DNA from: Cohnella herbarum
GTDB lineage: Bacteria; Bacillota; Bacilli; Paenibacillales; Paenibacillaceae
Direction: 5' to 3'
NCBI RefSeq assembly: GCF_012849095.1
Contig: NZ_CP051681.1
Location: forward strand, 62,001-126,000
DNA length: 64,000 bases
A program made the position numbers and the translations under genes. This document shows positions 1 to 7,153 of the stretch, piece by piece. How positions within the stretch are numbered: the first letter of the stretch is position 1; the number at the start of each line of letters is the position of its first letter. Below the pieces are notes generated by a model. It was not told the origin of the DNA. It saw nothing but the letters and a program-made list of their open reading frames with translations, and did no database searches.

Positions 1-678
1 CCAAGCCAAGAGAATCTGAAGTGGCTTCACGCCATGTCGATCGGCAATTTCCTTAACCGCTGGATGCTCAACCAACCCTCTTCGTAAAGTGCCCGCCTGG
101 GCAAGCGGACTATAGGCCATTATCGGGATTTTTCGCTCTCTCAACCAAGGAAGCAGGTCGTATTCTACACCGCGGGAACCGAGATGATACAGTACCTGAT
201 CGACCATGCAATTCGTCCCTCGCGCCGCGTCGAACAGTTCTTTCATATCGTCCGTGTCCAGGTTAGAGACACCCCATCGCAAAATTTTCCCCGCTTCGAC
301 CAACTGCTCCATCGCTTCTACCGTTTCGCTTAGAGGAATACTTCCTCTCCAGTGAAGAAGATAAAGGTCGAGACGGTCCGTCTTTAACCGCTTCAAGCTT
401 TGTTCGCAGCTGCCGACGATGCGATTCAGACCAGCGTTGTGCGGGTACACTTTGGATACCAGAAACACTTGATCTCGGATCCCTTCGATCGCTTCTCCAA
501 CCAAGGACTCGGATCTGCCATCACCATACATTTCAGCCGAATCGATCAGGTTCAATCCAAGCTCCACACCGCGTCTTAACGTGCGAAGCTCTTCATTTTT
601 CATGGACGGCTCATCCCCCATATACCACGTACCTTGACCGATTCTGGGCAAAGTTGTCCCATCAGTTAGGGTTACCAC
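1..678 (-). CDS. Aldo/keto reductase, partial (3' end outside window)
   Basis: NAD(P)H-dependent oxidoreductase of the aldo/keto reductase superfamily, cytosolic. The reading frame runs open off the left edge, so the C-terminus is missing. A GTG start at 678 is preceded by AAGGGGGTGG. The N-terminal part shows the catalytic tetrad context: Asp and Tyr in NLIDSAEMYGDG, Lys in VFLVSKVYPHN and His in LYLLHWRG. The length so far (226 residues) fits the family. It is the only apparently ordinary chromosomal-type gene at this edge and abuts a run of truncated genes. The substrate cannot be inferred. Confidence 0.85.
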   Translation of the reverse strand, partial: MVTLTDGTTLPRIGQGTWYMGDEPSMKNEELRTLRRGVELGLNLIDSAEMYGDGRSESLVGEAIEGIRDQVFLVSKVYPHNAGLNRIVGSCEQSLKRLKTDRLDLYLLHWRGSIPLSETVEAMEQLVEAGKILRWGVSNLDTDDMKELFDAARGTNCMVDQVLYHLGSRGVEYDLLPWLRERKIPIMAYSPLAQAGTLRRGLVEHPAVKEIADRHGVKPLQILLAW

Positions 679-725
679 GCGCCCACCCCCTTATTTTTTT
701 TTAATTTTTCCTGCAGCGCACCGTC

Positions 726-800
726 CTATTCTCCATAGCGAATATATTGGGCGATGTTTTTGCAGTGGTCTCCCATACATTCTAAGTTGCTAATATGACG
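726..800 (-). pseudogene. PhoU-like C-terminal remnant
   Basis: About 24 codons ending in TAG read RHISNLECMGDHCKNIAQYI and then RYGE. This resembles the last helix of PhoU or of the PhoU domain of Na/Pi cotransporters. There is no start codon and no upstream part: the reading frame is cut where the IS256-type fragment begins at about 800. It is probably the tail of a gene destroyed by transposition. The match is short, so the family call is tentative. Confidence 0.45.
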
Positions 801-1070
801 TACAATTGTTTGTCTACCATGATTTGGAGACTTAAAAGACAACAAAAAAGTAGGATATCCTCGGGGTTACGACGCCACCAAGAAAGGATCCTACTCGAGG
901 ACTACTATACCCTAAACTTGCTTGCCAATCTATTTGATAATGCTATCACCTCGTTCGTGAAAGAAAACTTGGAATCCATCCGTGCAGAAATCAAACACTA
1001 CATGGAGGAAGAGCCCGGCGGCGAGCACAATAGTCGCAATGGCTACTACGGGCTGAGATGTGTTTCTTAA
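795..1070 (+). pseudogene. IS256-family transposase, N-terminal fragment
   Basis: The translation carries a stretch typical of the N-terminus of mutator/IS256-type transposases: SFVKENLESIRAEIKHYMEE, then HNSRNGYYG. In intact relatives this is followed by the DDE domain. Here the frame ends at 1070 and no DDE domain follows, so this is a 5' fragment. It lies between a PhoU-like tail and a C40-peptidase tail, in a block of truncated genes. Start position and outer ends are uncertain. No terminal inverted repeat was identified. Confidence 0.55.
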
Positions 1071-1115
1071 TATACGTCACTGCACAAGAAGTCTCACAAA
1101 AATGAACGAAATGCC

Positions 1116-1340
1116 TCAATTTTGAAAATACGGCCTGCCGTACATTACTTGAAGATCGGCGTCAAATACATTCGATAAACAACCTGTAACCGTCTGGAGG
1201 AGGCATCGATAACTTTGCCCTCGCCGGCATAAATGCCGACATGCGAAATATTCATAAACCTCCCTTTCGGTCGTAGTTCCAGAAAATCAAATCTCCTGCC
1301 ATTAGCTCATCAGAGGCAAGGGAAAGTCCGTTATCCACGC
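1116..1340 (-). pseudogene. NlpC/P60 (C40) peptidase C-terminal fragment, third copy
   Basis: Nearly the same DNA as 47635-47850. It encodes the last ~75 residues of the conjugation-associated C40 peptidase, including the NITHVGIYAGEGKVID-like region with the catalytic His and the terminal VMYGRPYFQN before TGA. Upstream of about 1340 the similarity stops abruptly and no catalytic Cys region is present, so it cannot be functional. It resembles the copy at 47610 more than the neighbouring copy at 2260, which suggests it came from the same element as the right-hand conjugation genes. Confidence 0.75.
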
Positions 1341-1633
1341 GTTAGCATGAACTGGGATAATCCTACTTAAGTGCCATTCAAACTGTTCTAACCCGCCTTG
1401 ACTTCCAATGTTCCGGGCACCTTTCTTACCTTTGTCTTTCAAATCATTTTTAACAAATCCTTGATATTATTAAGTCTTATTTTAGTGTACGATTCATATT
1501 TTTTTGACCTGATAAAGTATCAATACTTATCTCACAGAAAGATTCTATTTGCTCAAGACTCTTGCTTGTTTCTAATGAAAATAAAGCATCAAAATTTTTT
1601 TCGCTGTAAGTTCAAAATTGGAGGCATCATTAA
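1341..1633. other. AT-rich spacer without recognisable gene
   Basis: Strongly AT-rich sequence between the C40 fragment and the IS66 remnant. The only open frame (1398-1637, +) has no ribosome binding site and a composition expected from random AT-rich DNA. I see nothing else in it. Confidence 0.5.
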
Positions 1634-2155
1634 ATGAAAGCGGCGCCGGAGGCCAAAGGCAACCCGGAAACCGTCGCAGCCTAGGGATTGGCGTATTGCA
1701 ACCAGCTCTTTGTGATTGAACGAGATCTGCAGGAAGCTACAGCGGAAGATCACCACCTCGCACGGGCCGAGCGAAGCCAGCCCATGCTACATGCTTACTT
1801 TGCATGGCTGCGCCAGCAAAAATGCCGAACGATGCCGAAGAGCTTGGTCGGCCAAGCAATAGCTTACAGCTTGAATCAATGGGAGAAACTGACGGCGTTT
1901 CTGAATGACGGGCGTCTTGAAATCGACAATAACCGCAGTTAGCGTTCGATCAAGCCCTTTGTGATCGGGCGAAAAAATTGGTTGTTTGCGAATACCCCGC
2001 TGGGAGCTACGGCCAGTGCTGCCATTTACAGCGTGATCGAGACGGCGAAAGAAAATGGCCTGCATCCGTTCAAGTACCTGATGTACCTGTTCGAGCAACT
2101 GCCGAAGCTTGCAGATCTGAAAGACCCGCATGCACTGGAGCCTTATATGCCGTAG
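1634..2155 (+). pseudogene. IS66-family transposase (TnpC) C-terminal remnant with two nonsense codons
   Basis: The C-terminal ~170 residues of an IS66 TnpC transposase in one frame. Landmarks are GLAYCNQLFVIERDLQE, LEIDNNRS followed by a stop, then RSIKPFVIGRKNWLFANTP and ending LEPYMP. Two in-frame TAG codons interrupt it. One precedes GLAYCNQ (normally Gln, CAG) and one follows NNRS (normally the E of NNRAERS, where Glu is probably a catalytic DDE residue). The N-terminal part, TnpA and TnpB are absent. This is a dead IS66 relic. Confidence 0.8.
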
Positions 2156-2259
2156 TCGCCGTCACTACCGGACTCCTTCCGTCTCACGTAATCTCTATCC
2201 ATCATACACTCGCTCCCATCTGACTGGTAGGTTGGGGCTATTTGACGCTCACCTGTACC

Positions 2260-3078
2260 TCACACTTGAACCGCAGGTCTTCCAAACAACACTTGCTTGT
2301 CCGAATCGAACAGATTGCGGTACACTACTTGTCCCCGGCTTGAGGAAGCATCTACAACTTTGCCATCCCCCGCATAAATTCCAACGTGGGTAATATCCAT
2401 AAACCTACCATTATGCTCGTAGCTCCAAAATATTAGATCGCCAGGAACCAGGTCTGCCGCGCTTACTGTCAGGCCATTTTCTACGCAAAATCTTGCTTGT
2501 TCTGCTGCGGTTCTTGGCAGGTTAATGCTTAGCTGTCGATAAACCCACTGAACGAGATAGCTACAATCTGTAAAGTCATCCTGTCCGGCCTTCGGTTGAC
2601 TGTACGGATCACCTAAACGAGTTAGCGCCAATTTGACGACTTCACTGCCTATTTCTCCCTCGGGCAAATGCTGCCCAATATCCGCTAGCTGCCCCGGCGT
2701 CAAGCCAATATCCGTTTCTTTACCCAGCATCGCAAACATGAGTGGCCGAAACTCTCCAGACATCATTTCCTTCATGATGTCCATCTGTTCATTTGTAAAG
2801 TGATAAGATTCAGCCTGTTGCTCCGCAGTTTTGCTCGAAACAGTAATATGCAAAATGTGTTCATAGCTGGTAGTCGTCTCTTCGCTGGTAGTCCCATCTT
2901 CATGCTCTACCGTAACACTTTCCGTATGTTCGATCGTTTCGATACGGGATTCCAGTTGATTCATGTCCCAAAACACCGATTGGATGATCCCAATCCTTGT
3001 TGCATCAAGTGTTGCTACATCCATTCCGTTTTCTGAATCCATGACAGTCTTCACGGCAAAAACGGTTATAATATCCAT
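2260..3078 (-). pseudogene. Conjugation-associated NlpC/P60 hydrolase, catalytic half (frameshifted from 3087-4268)
   Basis: The C-terminal ~270 residues of a Tn916 Orf14/CwlT-like cell-wall hydrolase. It opens the peptidoglycan so that the mating apparatus can cross. The C40 domain is complete: Cys in DDFTDCSYLVQWVYRQL and His in MDITHVGIYAGDGKVVDAS. The segment before it (VFWDMNQLESRIETIEHT...) is typical of conjugative-element hydrolases. The upstream half lies in another frame. Reading through 3078-3105, the codons GSADNTRIDNW continue directly into MDIITVF, which shows a single missing base near 3108 rather than a new start. It may be a pseudogene or a sequencing error. Confidence 0.75.
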
Positions 3079-3086
3079 CCAATTAT

Positions 3087-4268
3087 CTATTCGCGTGTTG
3101 TCCGCGCTACCGGGTAATGAAACTCCACCCGGTCTACACGGCCAGCGGACTGCTGTATTTCTGCCAGTCGGTCGGCATACTCAATGTCCAGCTCTTGAAC
3201 GATTCGGGAAAGCGGCTTTACATCGGCATCCGTGTTTTCACCGGAAACAAAGATGCTGAACGGAGAGGAAATGACAGCTGCTATAGCCATAACAATGCAC
3301 AGCAATACAATAACGGTGCTACTAATCCCCAAAAGCGCGGCTACCCCTTTGACAAGCAAAGCGGCTGCTTTTACTACCATTTTAATGATCCGAAGATTTA
3401 ATCGCGCCGCAGCTTGTGCCCTTTGAATAGAGCGGCGGGCAGTCATCGCCATCTGTGCAGTCCGCTGCGCTGTCCTGGCACTATTCATTTTTCCTTCCGC
3501 TTGATAATCAGAGGGGCTTTTAGCCTGTCCTAGCCGTTGTCCCGTTTTTATAAATGGCGATAATGTCTTAAATTTCCTTTCTTTACGTTTGATCGTATGG
3601 CTTGCTTGCTTGGATATAGCGAAGGGGATTCGGGATGACGGTGGCCTGAAATGCCGCTTCCTCATGCTTACTGACGTTAGCGCTTTTGGACGATTCACGC
3701 GTACATTTGCTGAATGAGATGCCGCGGCGGCAAATGCTCCTTTTTTCCCGGCCGGTTCTTGATCTCTACCTTCCCGATTTAGAATTCGGTTAGTAAAGCT
3801 ATTTTTGCGAAGAGGATGCAAAAGCCGGGCATTGACCCGGCTCCGTATAAAGCGTTGTTTTTTTGATTGATGGTTAGCTGACAAGTGATATTTCCCATCT
3901 ACCGGCTTGCGGAGATGCAACCTACGGGCAAGTCGCAATTGACGTGTACCTGAAGGCTTAGTAATTATAGCAGCGGGGTTCTGTATCGATATTGTATCCC
4001 CTTCTGACTTTGCCCGCCTTTTTTGAATGAACCTTATCAATCTTTTGCTAGCAACCACGCTCATTCCAATTTGAAAACGTACCGTTTTATCTATGGCCGA
4101 TGCAGAATGGTGCTGCGCATATTCATTTGGAGATTGTGAAATCGTCTTGTCATTGTCTTTGTGTTGTTTTGTGCGTGCGCTCGAATGTTTTACACGATCC
4201 ATCAAGTTTGGCAGTCTGTCCAAACGTTTAATATCTTTCACAACAGTCCTCGTTTTAATATCCTTCAT
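3087..4268 (-). pseudogene. Conjugation-associated hydrolase, N-terminal membrane half
   Basis: 393 residues. A long, basic, low-complexity N-terminal region (many KR/RR and Ser) is followed by one hydrophobic segment (about residues 310-340, containing STVIVLLCIVMAIAAVISS). A short region then ends where the frame shifts (EFHYPV, followed by out-of-frame residues). Conjugation hydrolases have this layout: cytoplasmic tail, one membrane anchor, then extracellular lytic domain. The rest of the protein is encoded at 2260-3078. The stop overlaps nothing functional. The gene follows the DUF6075-type gene by 28 bp on the same strand, as in related elements. Confidence 0.65.
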
Positions 4269-4296
4269 CTATTCCACTCCCCTAGCTTGTTGCCAT

Positions 4297-4704
4297 TCAG
4301 CGAACTTGTTCGTTCAGCCGCTTGAAATTCTTCTCCTGGCTTCGGCAATAGTCCGGATAACGAAGTTGAATCGCTTCAAAAAAATAGGGAGCGTAGCTGC
4401 AATCGAATAATTCGTGGGGAGTAGAGTAGCGTTCCCCACCTTTTTCCGTCCAGCCATTCCACAGATTAAAAGCAAGCCTACACACGCGGATAGAACTACC
4501 GGTTTGCCACGAGGCTGCGAGACCTCCGGGCTTAATGCCCCCATTAGAAAAATCAAACAAATCGCGGATATGACTCCGAGTATCGCGGGAAATACCTAAT
4601 GTGTAGAAAAGTGCCCGATGATAGCCGTCGCTGCATTTCCTTTCATCCAGCATCCGATAGTAGAAACTTTCGTGTTCAGCATCTCGAAATCGAATCGGAT
4701 TCAT
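4297..4704 (-). CDS. DUF6075-like conjugative-element protein
   Basis: 135 residues, no membrane segment. The motifs YYRMLDERK, ALFYTLGISRDTRSHIRDLF, SWQTGSS and LAFNLWNGW match the pattern I know from DUF6075 proteins of Firmicute conjugative elements, whose biochemical role is unknown. It precedes the membrane/hydrolase gene on the same strand, supporting element membership. The start ATG at 4704 follows GAGAGGGGCAGGTAAC. The family assignment is from memory of the motif pattern, not from a search. Confidence 0.6.
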   Translation of the reverse strand: MNPIRFRDAEHESFYYRMLDERKCSDGYHRALFYTLGISRDTRSHIRDLFDFSNGGIKPGGLAASWQTGSSIRVCRLAFNLWNGWTEKGGERYSTPHELFDCSYAPYFFEAIQLRYPDYCRSQEKNFKRLNEQVR

Positions 4705-4823
4705 TGTTACCTGCCCCTCTCATGGAAAATGAGCGGCTGGTAATACCCAGCCGCCGCCTACATAAAGCTCTCTAACTATCTGTTCATTTTGGCAAGCAAA
4801 TCGGACCCTTTGACCTACCGCAA

Positions 4824-5243
4824 TCACATTTTATTGAGAAACTGCGCCATTTGTTTTAAGCCGCGTTCAATAGATTTTCGTACTGCCCGTTCATCAACTT
4901 GTTCAGCTTGGGCAATCGCTACTTTGCTCATGCCTAAGAAGAAATGAGCATAAATTCGTCTGAACGATTTTTCCGGCAATCGACACATAGCCGCATAAAG
5001 CTGCTCATTGGAAAGCTTACGCTCGTAATATTCCTCCGGGGAAATCGAAAGGAAAAGAATATCTTGTTCTATACCGTCGTTCCGATCAAGCGAGTAATAA
5101 GCGCGATGACGATAGGTGCGCAATTTGTATGCACTTTCGTTTAAGTCGAAACGGCGGATTTCTTGTGCCACTTCATCATCTAGGTCGATCCATACATCCG
5201 TTTTGATAAAGGGATACATATCCCGCAAATTAATCCTTTTCAT
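4824..5243 (-). CDS. Sigma-70-like regulator (Tn916 Orf7 type)
   Basis: 139 residues starting MKRINLRDMYPFIKTDVWID. The C-terminal half resembles sigma region 4: RLPEKSFRRIYAHFFLGMSK, then VAIAQAEQVDERAVRKSIER forms a helix-turn-helix. Conjugative elements often carry such a sigma-like protein to activate transfer genes. I chose ATG 5243 because GGAGGG lies 5 bases upstream; a longer in-frame extension reads through regulatory sequence. That Shine-Dalgarno is inside a perfect 16-bp hairpin (5251-5286). Upstream lie a 23-codon leader with a terminator and a second leader/terminator module, so this gene appears to be attenuation-controlled. Confidence 0.7.
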   Translation of the reverse strand: MKRINLRDMYPFIKTDVWIDLDDEVAQEIRRFDLNESAYKLRTYRHRAYYSLDRNDGIEQDILFLSISPEEYYERKLSNEQLYAAMCRLPEKSFRRIYAHFFLGMSKVAIAQAEQVDERAVRKSIERGLKQMAQFLNKM

Positions 5244-5250
5244 ATTCGTC

Positions 5251-5286
5251 CCTCCATTTTGGTTTGTGAGCAAACCAAAATGGAGG
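5251..5286 (-). promoter_or_regulatory. Hairpin sequestering the Shine-Dalgarno of the sigma-like gene
   Basis: A perfect inverted repeat, 16-bp arms and a 4-base loop: CCTCCATTTTGGTTTG, loop, CAAACCAAAATGGAGG. Read on the minus strand, the distal arm ends in GGAGG, the ribosome binding site of the gene starting at 5243. If formed, it would block translation initiation. It has no following T-run, so it is not a terminator. Confidence 0.7.
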
Positions 5287-5336
5287 GGAGAGCGACAGCC
5301 AACGCTCCCTTTAAAACGATTGTTGATTGTGTTACA

Positions 5337-5390
5337 TAAATAAAAAAGACCTTGCCGCTCAGCAATCCAATGCTGATTTGCAGCCAAGTC
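5337..5390 (-). terminator. Attenuator terminator 1 (leader of sigma-like gene)
   Basis: The minus strand forms a long imperfect stem (5390-5348, arms beginning GACTTGGCTGC and ending GCGGCAAGGTC) followed immediately by TTTTTTATTT. It lies between the 23-codon leader ORF and the sigma-like gene, where an intrinsic terminator makes sense only as an attenuator. Confidence 0.65.
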
Positions 5391-5416
5391 TGATAGTAAT
5401 ATCCATCGTTGAGGCG

Positions 5417-5488
5417 TTATGAGCCGTACGAATAGTAAAAACACATAAAAGGATCGTGGTTTGACATTGCATGCAACGTGGGGCACAT
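5417..5488 (-). CDS. Candidate 23-residue leader peptide
   Basis: A short ORF (MCPTLHAMSNHDPFMCFYYS, then YGS and TAA) with a strong AGGAGGG 11 bases before ATG 5488. It ends 27 bp before the stem of terminator 1 and about 170 bp before the sigma-like gene. Its size and position resemble leader peptides of ribosome-controlled attenuators such as the one in front of tet(M), but the peptide does not match a leader I recognise. The signal that would stall it is unknown. Confidence 0.5.
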   Translation of the reverse strand: MCPTLHAMSNHDPFMCFYYSYGS

Positions 5489-5512
5489 AATATCAATTTC
5501 CCTCCTCACATG

Positions 5513-5563
5513 GCAACACCATTGCGAGAGGAATAACCAGTCTGTTTTATGATGGTGTTGTCC
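5513..5563. repeat. Inverted repeat upstream of leader peptide
   Basis: GGCAACACCAT (5513) and ATGGTGTTGTCC (near 5552) form a 9-10 bp stem with a ~28-base loop, just upstream of the leader ORF ribosome site. It could be another RNA switch element or an operator. Confidence 0.4.
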
Positions 5564-5602
5564 TACGTTTTAGTTCAAACGCTCCTTTTTGATTGTCCCG
5601 TA

Positions 5603-5827
5603 TCACATGCCTTCAGCACTCGTCACTGTAATAGCTACCTTCTTTTGGGTTTCAATCAGAAAATAAAAAAGAGCGTTTCGCTTCTTTTTGCTGATCACAG
5701 CAAAAAATGAAGCGGCGCTCAATGGCTGGAATGCAAAGTAATGCGCATAGAATGAATACAGATGTATCCAGTTCAGGATGGCATGTCTACCTATTTCTAA
5801 ATTACAGATTAATAGGAACCGCATCAT
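5603..5827 (-). CDS. Second leader-type ORF overlapping a terminator
   Basis: An ORF beginning at tandem ATGs (5827 and 5824) with AAAGGAGGGCG upstream. It encodes MMRFLLICNLEIGRHAILNW and continues, without a stop, across a strong terminator hairpin (5671-5720) to 5603. No domain is recognisable. Good initiation signals and translation directly through a terminator suggest a cis-acting leader rather than a functional protein. A ribosome on it would disrupt the stem. Confidence 0.4.
   Translation of the reverse strand: MMRFLLICNLEIGRHAILNWIHLYSFYAHYFAFQPLSAASFFAVISKKKRNALFYFLIETQKKVAITVTSAEGM
5661..5720 (-). terminator. Attenuator terminator 2
   Basis: On the minus strand GAGCGCCGCTTC pairs with GAAGCGAAACGCTC and TTTTTGCTG with CAGCAAAAA around a TGAT loop. 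This is followed by TTTTTTATTTT. It is a very stable intrinsic terminator sitting inside the leader-type ORF 5603-5827, about 420 bp before the sigma-like gene. Confidence 0.7.
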
Positions 5828-5998
5828 CGCCCTCCTTTCATCGGTATTATTGTACGAATTAATGGGGAACATGACGAAACCATGCATGGAACAAGTTATG
5901 CCCGTTTCGTCAATCCTCGCTTCACAAACATAAAGGACAGCCGATGATCTTGTAGGCTGCCCTTAAGCTTGCTATACTATCATCGTATCAGGAAAATC

Positions 5999-6070
5999 GT
6001 GCATATTGGGTGCATAATTCGTGCAAAATAAGAGCAAATCTAGTGCAGCGTTCGGTGCATGTTCGGTGCA
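5999..6070. repeat. Seven-unit 11-bp-phased GTGCA direct-repeat array
   Basis: GTGCA occurs at 5999, 6010, 6021, 6043, 6055 and 6066, with a GAGCA variant at 6032. Spacings are 11, 11, 11, 11, 12 and 11. Several units extend to (T)CGGTGCATA. One repeat per helical turn implies a cooperative protein binding one DNA face, as with OmpR-type regulators. On the minus strand the array lies just upstream of the attenuator region controlling the sigma-like gene. The cognate protein is unknown. Confidence 0.75.
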
Positions 6071-6202
6071 AGAAAGATTCACGGCATCTCTTCTCTTGGT
6101 GAGGAGTTAATCGTACTCGGAGAGATTGAACTGACTGCTAAAAATGGGGGTAGACCCTAGAGCCTGTTTGAAAACGGGGATATTCTTCAATTCACGAACC
6201 AT

Positions 6203-6232
6203 AAAAATAGAAGATGCGTATGTGCATCTTCT
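6203..6232 (-). terminator. Terminator downstream of 6248-6709
   Basis: AGAAGATGC, a 6-base loop, GCATCTTCT, then ATTTTTAT on the minus strand, just past the stop of the sigma-4-like regulator. Confidence 0.7.
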
Positions 6233-6247
6233 GAAGTAATGATATGA

Positions 6248-6709
6248 TCAGTCTTCTCCAAAGGAATCCAGTTCCAACAGGACCGCCCGATCTTTGATTT
6301 TTCGATATACTTTATGCAGAATTCGCTTCCGATGATAAAAGAACGCGCGGCGGGAAAGTGCAATGCGATCTATAATGACCGAAAGCGCCAGTTTATCCAA
6401 ATATCGTAGACGAACGAACAAAATTTCCTCTGTGGTGAGAGCCGAGAAAGCGTAATCGATCAATCCGATTCTCGATAATAGCAACGGGATTTCATGTTCA
6501 GTGATCTCTATCCGATGAATGACCGTACGCAACAATGGTTCTTGTTTTCTTCCATTGCCATGATTCACCCATTCATGCAGAGCCCTCGTTAATCCCGGAA
6601 TATGCTTAAGCTCTGCCTGCGCATATTCCAACCTTGCTTTCCAATCACTATAGGACATAAGCCATGCTTCCACTTTTTCATAGGGGATGGACTGTTGAGT
6701 AAGATTCAT
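6248..6709 (-). CDS. Sigma region 4-like / ArpU-type transcriptional regulator
   Basis: 153 residues from ATG 6709 (GGGGAGGG 6 bases upstream). The C-terminal part has a sigma-4-like helix-turn-helix: ALTTEEILFVRLRYLDKLAL, then SVIIDRIALSRRAFFYHRKR. The N-terminal half looks helical and charged with no named domain. Such proteins act as late-gene or transfer-gene activators in phages and conjugative elements; the target here is unknown. The start overlaps the stop of a small upstream ORF by one base (TGATG), so translation is probably coupled. Confidence 0.6.
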   Translation of the reverse strand: MNLTQQSIPYEKVEAWLMSYSDWKARLEYAQAELKHIPGLTRALHEWVNHGNGRKQEPLLRTVIHRIEITEHEIPLLLSRIGLIDYAFSALTTEEILFVRLRYLDKLALSVIIDRIALSRRAFFYHRKRILHKVYRKIKDRAVLLELDSFGED

Positions 6710-6828
6710 CAGACACCCTCCCCAATTCCAAGAAATACTACAACTCTCCTTCCGCAAAACTGCTGAATGAAGTGCAAATCAATCCATGTTAATAAACATA
6801 ATTCACGCTCCGTTTCTAATTGATACAT
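6709..6828 (-). CDS. Small ORF translationally coupled to the regulator at 6248
   Basis: 39 codons (MYQLETERELCLLTWIDLHF...). Its TGA shares a base with the ATG of the next gene, and GAAGGGATG lies upstream. Overlap of stop and start and the shared strand favour a real, coupled gene. No domain is recognised, and it could serve only to regulate translation. Confidence 0.45.
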   Translation of the reverse strand: MYQLETERELCLLTWIDLHFIQQFCGRRVVVFLGIGEGV

Positions 6829-6847
6829 GACGATCATCCCTTCATTG

Positions 6848-6970
6848 TTATATTGGGGACAGCCGCATAATTACGTAAGTTAAAGGCACCATCCTCTTCA
6901 TTTTACGAGAGCCTGTCCCATTTTGATTTACTTCAGACTCCGATTCACGACAACAATCTCCAGCATTCAT
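6848..6970 (-). CDS. Small hypothetical protein
   Basis: 40 codons starting MNAGDCCRESESEVNQNGTG, with AAAGGAGGTGGAGAG upstream. It is followed 19 bp later by another small ORF on the same strand. There is a CC pair near the N-terminus and basic residues in the middle. The function is unknown. The strong ribosome site is the main support. Confidence 0.4.
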   Translation of the reverse strand: MNAGDCCRESESEVNQNGTGSRKMKRMVPLTYVIMRLSPI

Positions 6971-7153
6971 CTTTTTTCTCTCCACCTCCTTTGGTAAGGG
7001 ATAATATTCCTATTTTTCCTTAGATCACCCCTTCATTTTACCTATTATTAGTTCGAATGGGGAGGGTGATCTTTTTGTCACCCTCTGCCATGATGATTTT
7101 GTCGAAAATCCCCGAATTTTCCCAAAGCTTGTTTCAATTTCAGTCCCATTAAA

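Noticed and set aside
1398..1637. 79-codon hydrophobic open frame
   Set aside because: It lies in very AT-rich DNA with no ribosome site, and similar frames arise by chance there.
4824..5486. Longer sigma-like protein starting at 5486
   Set aside because: The extra 81 residues translate the leader, terminator and hairpin; the ATG at 5243 has its own Shine-Dalgarno.
5999..6070. CRISPR-like array
   Set aside because: Units of 5 bases and 11-bp period with no spacers of 30 bp and no cas genes in the window.
6140..6200. IS-end-like sequence GGGGGTAGACCC
   Set aside because: It resembles ISL3-type ends, but no second end and no transposase were found nearby.
7020..7100. Hairpin GAGGGTGA/TCACCCTC near 7055-7085
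   Set aside because: It has no T-tract in either direction and no clear partner gene, so it was not listed as a terminator.
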